Of a stretch of DNA of 64,000 bases, positions 61,249 to 64,000 are shown one piece after another (the stretch's first letter is position 1; every line of letters starts with the position of its first letter). The position numbers and the translations under genes are program-made. The stretch is from Brevibacterium yomogidense (GTDB taxonomy: Bacteria; Actinomycetota; Actinomycetes; Actinomycetales; Brevibacteriaceae). The notes beneath the pieces were generated by a model that was given only the letters and a program-made list of their open reading frames with translations, did not search any database and was not told the origin of the DNA. The stretch lies in contig NZ_FWFF01000017.1 in NCBI RefSeq assembly GCF_900163715.1, positions 248,001 to 312,000 of the forward strand, read 5' to 3'.

Positions 61249-62616
61249 ATGACCAGCACGCCACCCTCCCGCACTCGCCGACTCGCCCGCACCCGTGGAC
61301 GTTCCGTGCTCGCCCTGGCAGCCGTTGCCGCACTCACCCTGTCCGCGTGCGGGCAGGGCGGCTCGGGAGGCTCAGGTGGCGACGCCTTCGCCTCCGACTT
61401 TGAGGGGGAGGAGCTCAACCTCCTCATGAACGCCTCGCACGAGGGCGCTGGCGAATGGCTGTCCGAGCAGTTCAAGGAGGAGACCGGCGTGACCGTCAAC
61501 GTCACGACGGTGCCGTATGACGAGATCGCCTCGCAGCTCACCCTCGACCAGCAGTCCGGCGCGAACGTCTACGACGTCTCGGCACCCTGGTACGTGTCGC
61601 TGGGCGACCTCGCGGCCGACGGCACCATCCAGCCGCTCACCGAGTACGTCGAGGCGAATGACGACATCGACGTCGACGACTTCATCCCCTCGATCTGGGA
61701 GCCGTACTCCCAGGTGGACGGGGAGACCTACGGGCTGCCGTTCGACGGCGACATCCACGCGCTCTTCTACAACACGGAGATTCTCGAGCGGAACGGTTTC
61801 GACGCGCCGCCTGAGACGTGGGACGAGTACGCGGAGCAGGTCGCGACGATCACGGAGAACGAGTCCTCGGACGGTGTCTACGGCGCCGCGGTCTTCGGCG
61901 AGCAGTCGCCCATGATCCTGGGTGCCAGCTTCGCGAACCGGCTGGCCGGCTTCGGCGGGGAGTTCCTCGACGAGAACGGCGCACCGGTGGTCAACTCCCC
62001 GGAGGCCGTCGCCTCACTCGAGGCGCTCGAGGACATCTGGGACGACGCCCTGCCCACGCCGGCGGAGACGGACTTCGGAGCCGGCAACTCCGCCTGGTTC
62101 GCCGGGAAGGTCGCCTTCATCGAGAACTGGACGGACCTGGGCGTCCGCTCGCAGGATCCGGAGTCCGGGTCCGAGGTCGTCGACAACTGGGGCGTGACCT
62201 ACCTGCCGCGGGCGGAGGCCGGGGAGGACCCGCGGGCCTCGCTGGTCGCCGGGTTCAGCTGGGTCGTCACCGGCAACACGGAGAAGACGGAACTGGCCCA
62301 GCAGTTCATCGAATGGGCGGCGTCCAGCCAGGTGAACGCGGATCTGCTCACCGCGCTGCCGCCCACGGGGATCGACCCCAACCGGGTGTCCTCGCTGGAG
62401 GATGAGACCTACGGTGAGGAGTTCCCGGAGCTCCAGGAGGTCAACCGCTCCACCCTCGACGGTGCGCTCGCCTGGCCCACAGGAGAGAACGCGACCGAGG
62501 CCGCCCAGATTCTCACAGACGAGCTCGCCGCCTACCTGGCCGGCCAGCGCGGTACTGCGCAGGAGACGCTGGACGGGGTGCAGCAGGAGTGGGAGAGCCT
62601 CCTTGGCAACGGCTGA
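61249..62616 (+). CDS. ABC importer substrate-binding lipoprotein (family 1)
   Basis: A 455-residue extracellular solute-binding protein of the sugar-transporter family 1 type with lipobox LTLSAC (Cys34). Mature features: FEGEELNLLMNASHEGAGEWLSEQFKEETGVTVNVTTVPYDEIASQLTLDQQSG, YDVSAPWYVSLGDLAADGTIQPLTEYV and GLPFDGDIHALFYNTEILERNGFDAPPETWDEY. Members bind oligosaccharides, glycerol phosphate, and sometimes amines or other small compounds. It begins the transporter genes and is followed with overlap by two permeases. It probably captures the compound processed by the flavin oxygenases. Confidence 0.92.
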   Translation: MTSTPPSRTRRLARTRGRSVLALAAVAALTLSACGQGGSGGSGGDAFASDFEGEELNLLMNASHEGAGEWLSEQFKEETGVTVNVTTVPYDEIASQLTLDQQSGANVYDVSAPWYVSLGDLAADGTIQPLTEYVEANDDIDVDDFIPSIWEPYSQVDGETYGLPFDGDIHALFYNTEILERNGFDAPPETWDEYAEQVATITENESSDGVYGAAVFGEQSPMILGASFANRLAGFGGEFLDENGAPVVNSPEAVASLEALEDIWDDALPTPAETDFGAGNSAWFAGKVAFIENWTDLGVRSQDPESGSEVVDNWGVTYLPRAEAGEDPRASLVAGFSWVVTGNTEKTELAQQFIEWAASSQVNADLLTALPPTGIDPNRVSSLEDETYGEEFPELQEVNRSTLDGALAWPTGENATEAAQILTDELAAYLAGQRGTAQETLDGVQQEWESLLGNG

Positions 62617-63634
62617 TCCGGCCGTGCGCACGGACAAAGTCCTGGAGGAGGTGACGGGCGGGCCACAGCACGACGCCGGAAAGGAGTCGAGAGACTCCGG
62701 ACCTGCTGGTACCGCCCCCGCCTCCGGCCGGACCACGTCCGGACGGAAGTCACGGGGCAGGACAGTGCCCGGCCGGGTGCAGCGGGCGCTCTTCGTGAGC
62801 CCCAGCGTGCTCACTTTGCTGGTGCTTGCCGCCTATCCACTCGTCTTCATTGCCTCGGCCGCCTTCACTGAGTCGAGTCTGGGCAAGCCCTTCCAGGAGT
62901 TCGTCGGGACGGCGAACGTCGAGACGGCGCTCGCCTCGGCAGGCATCCGCGGGTCGCTGCTGCTGGGGACCGGCTACGCCTTCGCAGTCGCGCTGGCCAG
63001 CACACTGCTGGGTGTCATCACGGCGGTGGCGCTCCACCGGTCCCTGCATTCCGGGCCGGTGGTGCGCACGGCGCTCCTTCTGCCGATGATTGTCCCGCCC
63101 GTGGTCGTGGGCATCCTCTTCAGCTTCGTCTTCAGTCCCTCCGGCGGGCTACTGGACACGCTCATCAGCCGGTTCACGCCCGCCTCGGGAACGTACGCGA
63201 TTCTGTCGGACACGACGTGGGCGATCGTGGGCGTGGGGATCGCGGATGTCTGGGAGTGGACACCGCTGGTCGTCCTCCTCGTGTTCACCGCACTGCTGGG
63301 CCAGGACCCGGAGATCACCGAGGCCGCTCGGCTCGACGGTGCCCGCGGTGTCCGGCTGTTCGGGCACATCACCCTGCCGGCCGTCGCCGGCACGATCGCC
63401 GCGGCGTTCCTCATCCGGCTCATCCTCGCCTTCAAGGTCTTCGACCTCGTGTACGTCATGACGTCGGGAGGTCCCGGCTCGTCGACGCTGGTGCCCGCCT
63501 ACCTCATCTGGCGCACAGCGCTCCAGAGCTTCGACGTGGGCATGGCCGCGACGATCACCCTGCTGCTGGCCGTCATCGTCACGGTCGTCACCCTTCCCGT
63601 GTTCCTCATCGTCAGGAGGCTGCGCCATGGCTGA
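62603..63634 (+). CDS. ABC importer permease 1 (MalF/UgpA type)
   Basis: A 343-residue membrane protein. A positively charged, Gly/Ser-rich leader of about 55 residues precedes six helices; the binding-protein-dependent transport domain ends with EAARLDGARGVRLFGHITLPAVAGTIAAAFLIRL, the EAA loop that docks onto the ATPase. I take TTG at 62603 as start because GGGAGAG lies six bases upstream and it overlaps the end of the binding-protein gene by 14 bases; GTG at 62624 is an alternative. It overlaps permease 2 by 8 bases. Confidence 0.88.
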   Translation: MATADPAVRTDKVLEEVTGGPQHDAGKESRDSGPAGTAPASGRTTSGRKSRGRTVPGRVQRALFVSPSVLTLLVLAAYPLVFIASAAFTESSLGKPFQEFVGTANVETALASAGIRGSLLLGTGYAFAVALASTLLGVITAVALHRSLHSGPVVRTALLLPMIVPPVVVGILFSFVFSPSGGLLDTLISRFTPASGTYAILSDTTWAIVGVGIADVWEWTPLVVLLVFTALLGQDPEITEAARLDGARGVRLFGHITLPAVAGTIAAAFLIRLILAFKVFDLVYVMTSGGPGSSTLVPAYLIWRTALQSFDVGMAATITLLLAVIVTVVTLPVFLIVRRLRHG

Positions 63635-64000
63635 ACGCGCGAAGAGGTCCTGGATCGCCGAGGGCTGGGTCCTCCTGAGCATCGCCGTCGTGCTCGTGCC
63701 CCTGCTCTACCTCGTGTCCATCTCCTTCATGACACAGGCGCAGATCTCCGCCGGAATCCTCGTCCCCACGGAGCTGGCCTGGGGCAACTGGGCGAAGGCC
63801 TGGAACTCGCCGGTGCCGCAGGGCGTGGTCAACTCGCTGCTCGCGGCGGCCTCGGGAGCGGTACTCACGCTCGTGTTCGCACTACCCGGCGCGTGGGCGA
63901 TCGCGCGCTTCCGCACCGGCGGCAGGGCGCTGAACGGGCTCATCCTCAGCCCGTGGCTGCTGCCGCCGGTCGTCGCGATCATTCCGCTGCTCACGCTCCT
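63627..64000 (+). CDS. ABC importer permease 2 (MalG/UgpE type), cut off by window edge
   Basis: The first 124 codons of the second permease: MAERAKRSWIAEGWVLLSIAVV, one helix, the conserved ISFMTQAQISAGILVPTELAWGNW segment typical of MalG, then two more helices up to LLPPVVAIIPLLTLL. ATG at 63627 follows CAGGAGG and overlaps the stop of permease 1. The EAA loop lies beyond the window, so completeness cannot be judged. Confidence 0.9.
   Translation, partial: MAERAKRSWIAEGWVLLSIAVVLVPLLYLVSISFMTQAQISAGILVPTELAWGNWAKAWNSPVPQGVVNSLLAAASGAVLTLVFALPGAWAIARFRTGGRALNGLILSPWLLPPVVAIIPLLTL

Overview
The window is high-GC DNA with densely packed genes, many GTG or TTG starts, strong GA-rich ribosome binding sites and ATGA-type overlaps. 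It carries a DinB/mycothiol-transferase-type gene and many TetR and LacI regulators, which points to a free-living, catabolically versatile actinomycete. A Micrococcales relative is likely, but the genus cannot be fixed from this sequence. I see no rRNA, tRNA, CRISPR array, transposase or phage gene.

Layout. 1-4.5 kb (minus): a cut-off amidase, a small SRPBCC-like protein, an orphan TRAP-type binding lipoprotein and an MFS permease. 4.7-8.1 kb (minus): a repeat-rich single-pass membrane protein, then a tetR-aidB pair. 8.2-15.2 kb: two acyl-CoA synthetases, a DUF3311/SSS symporter pair, a DinB-like protein and a PAS-LuxR regulator. 15.3-23.2 kb: a cytosine-deaminase-like hydrolase, two CutA paralogues, a penicillin-acylase-family Ntn hydrolase and a GlcD-like oxidase. 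23.1-31.9 kb: a DadA-like oxidase, BenE, and a divergent catabolic block (tetR-enoyl-CoA hydratase-quinone reductase against nitroreductase-aldehyde dehydrogenase-SDR) around one palindromic operator. 32-35.6 kb: an MFS exporter, then a YczE-like membrane protein flanked by two nearly identical 23-residue microproteins with a conserved structured leader. 35.7-43.3 kb: tetR-acyl-CoA synthetase-orphan DctP-TauE/SafE, an SDR, a NYN/OST-HTH RNA-binding-type protein and a nitronate-monooxygenase-like enzyme.

43.6-55.6 kb is an inducible catabolic locus. A LacI regulator sits between a divergent dehydrogenase pair (HAD type plus SDR, followed by an alcohol dehydrogenase remnant) and an operon of SDR, BKACE (beta-keto acid cleavage enzyme) and a complete DctPQM TRAP importer. 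Downstream, a second LacI regulator faces a histidinol-dehydrogenase-family enzyme across a perfect 20-bp palindrome, followed by an intact paralogue of the decayed alcohol dehydrogenase. Read together, this suggests import of an anionic polyol or hydroxy acid, oxidation to a beta-keto acid and acetyl-CoA-dependent cleavage. The substrate is unknown.

55.7-64 kb pairs a sugar-type ABC importer (ATPase, binding lipoprotein, two permeases, the last one cut off) with a DszC-like flavin monooxygenase, an aldo/keto reductase and a DszA/NtaA-like FMN monooxygenase. The divergent promoter region carries hexamer repeats phased at exactly 10 bp.

The most novel-looking items are the duplicated leader-microprotein-hairpin modules around the YczE-like gene, the BKACE/HisD-like/TRAP locus with its decayed dehydrogenase, the phased repeat array, and two orphan TRAP binding proteins that sit beside non-TRAP permeases.
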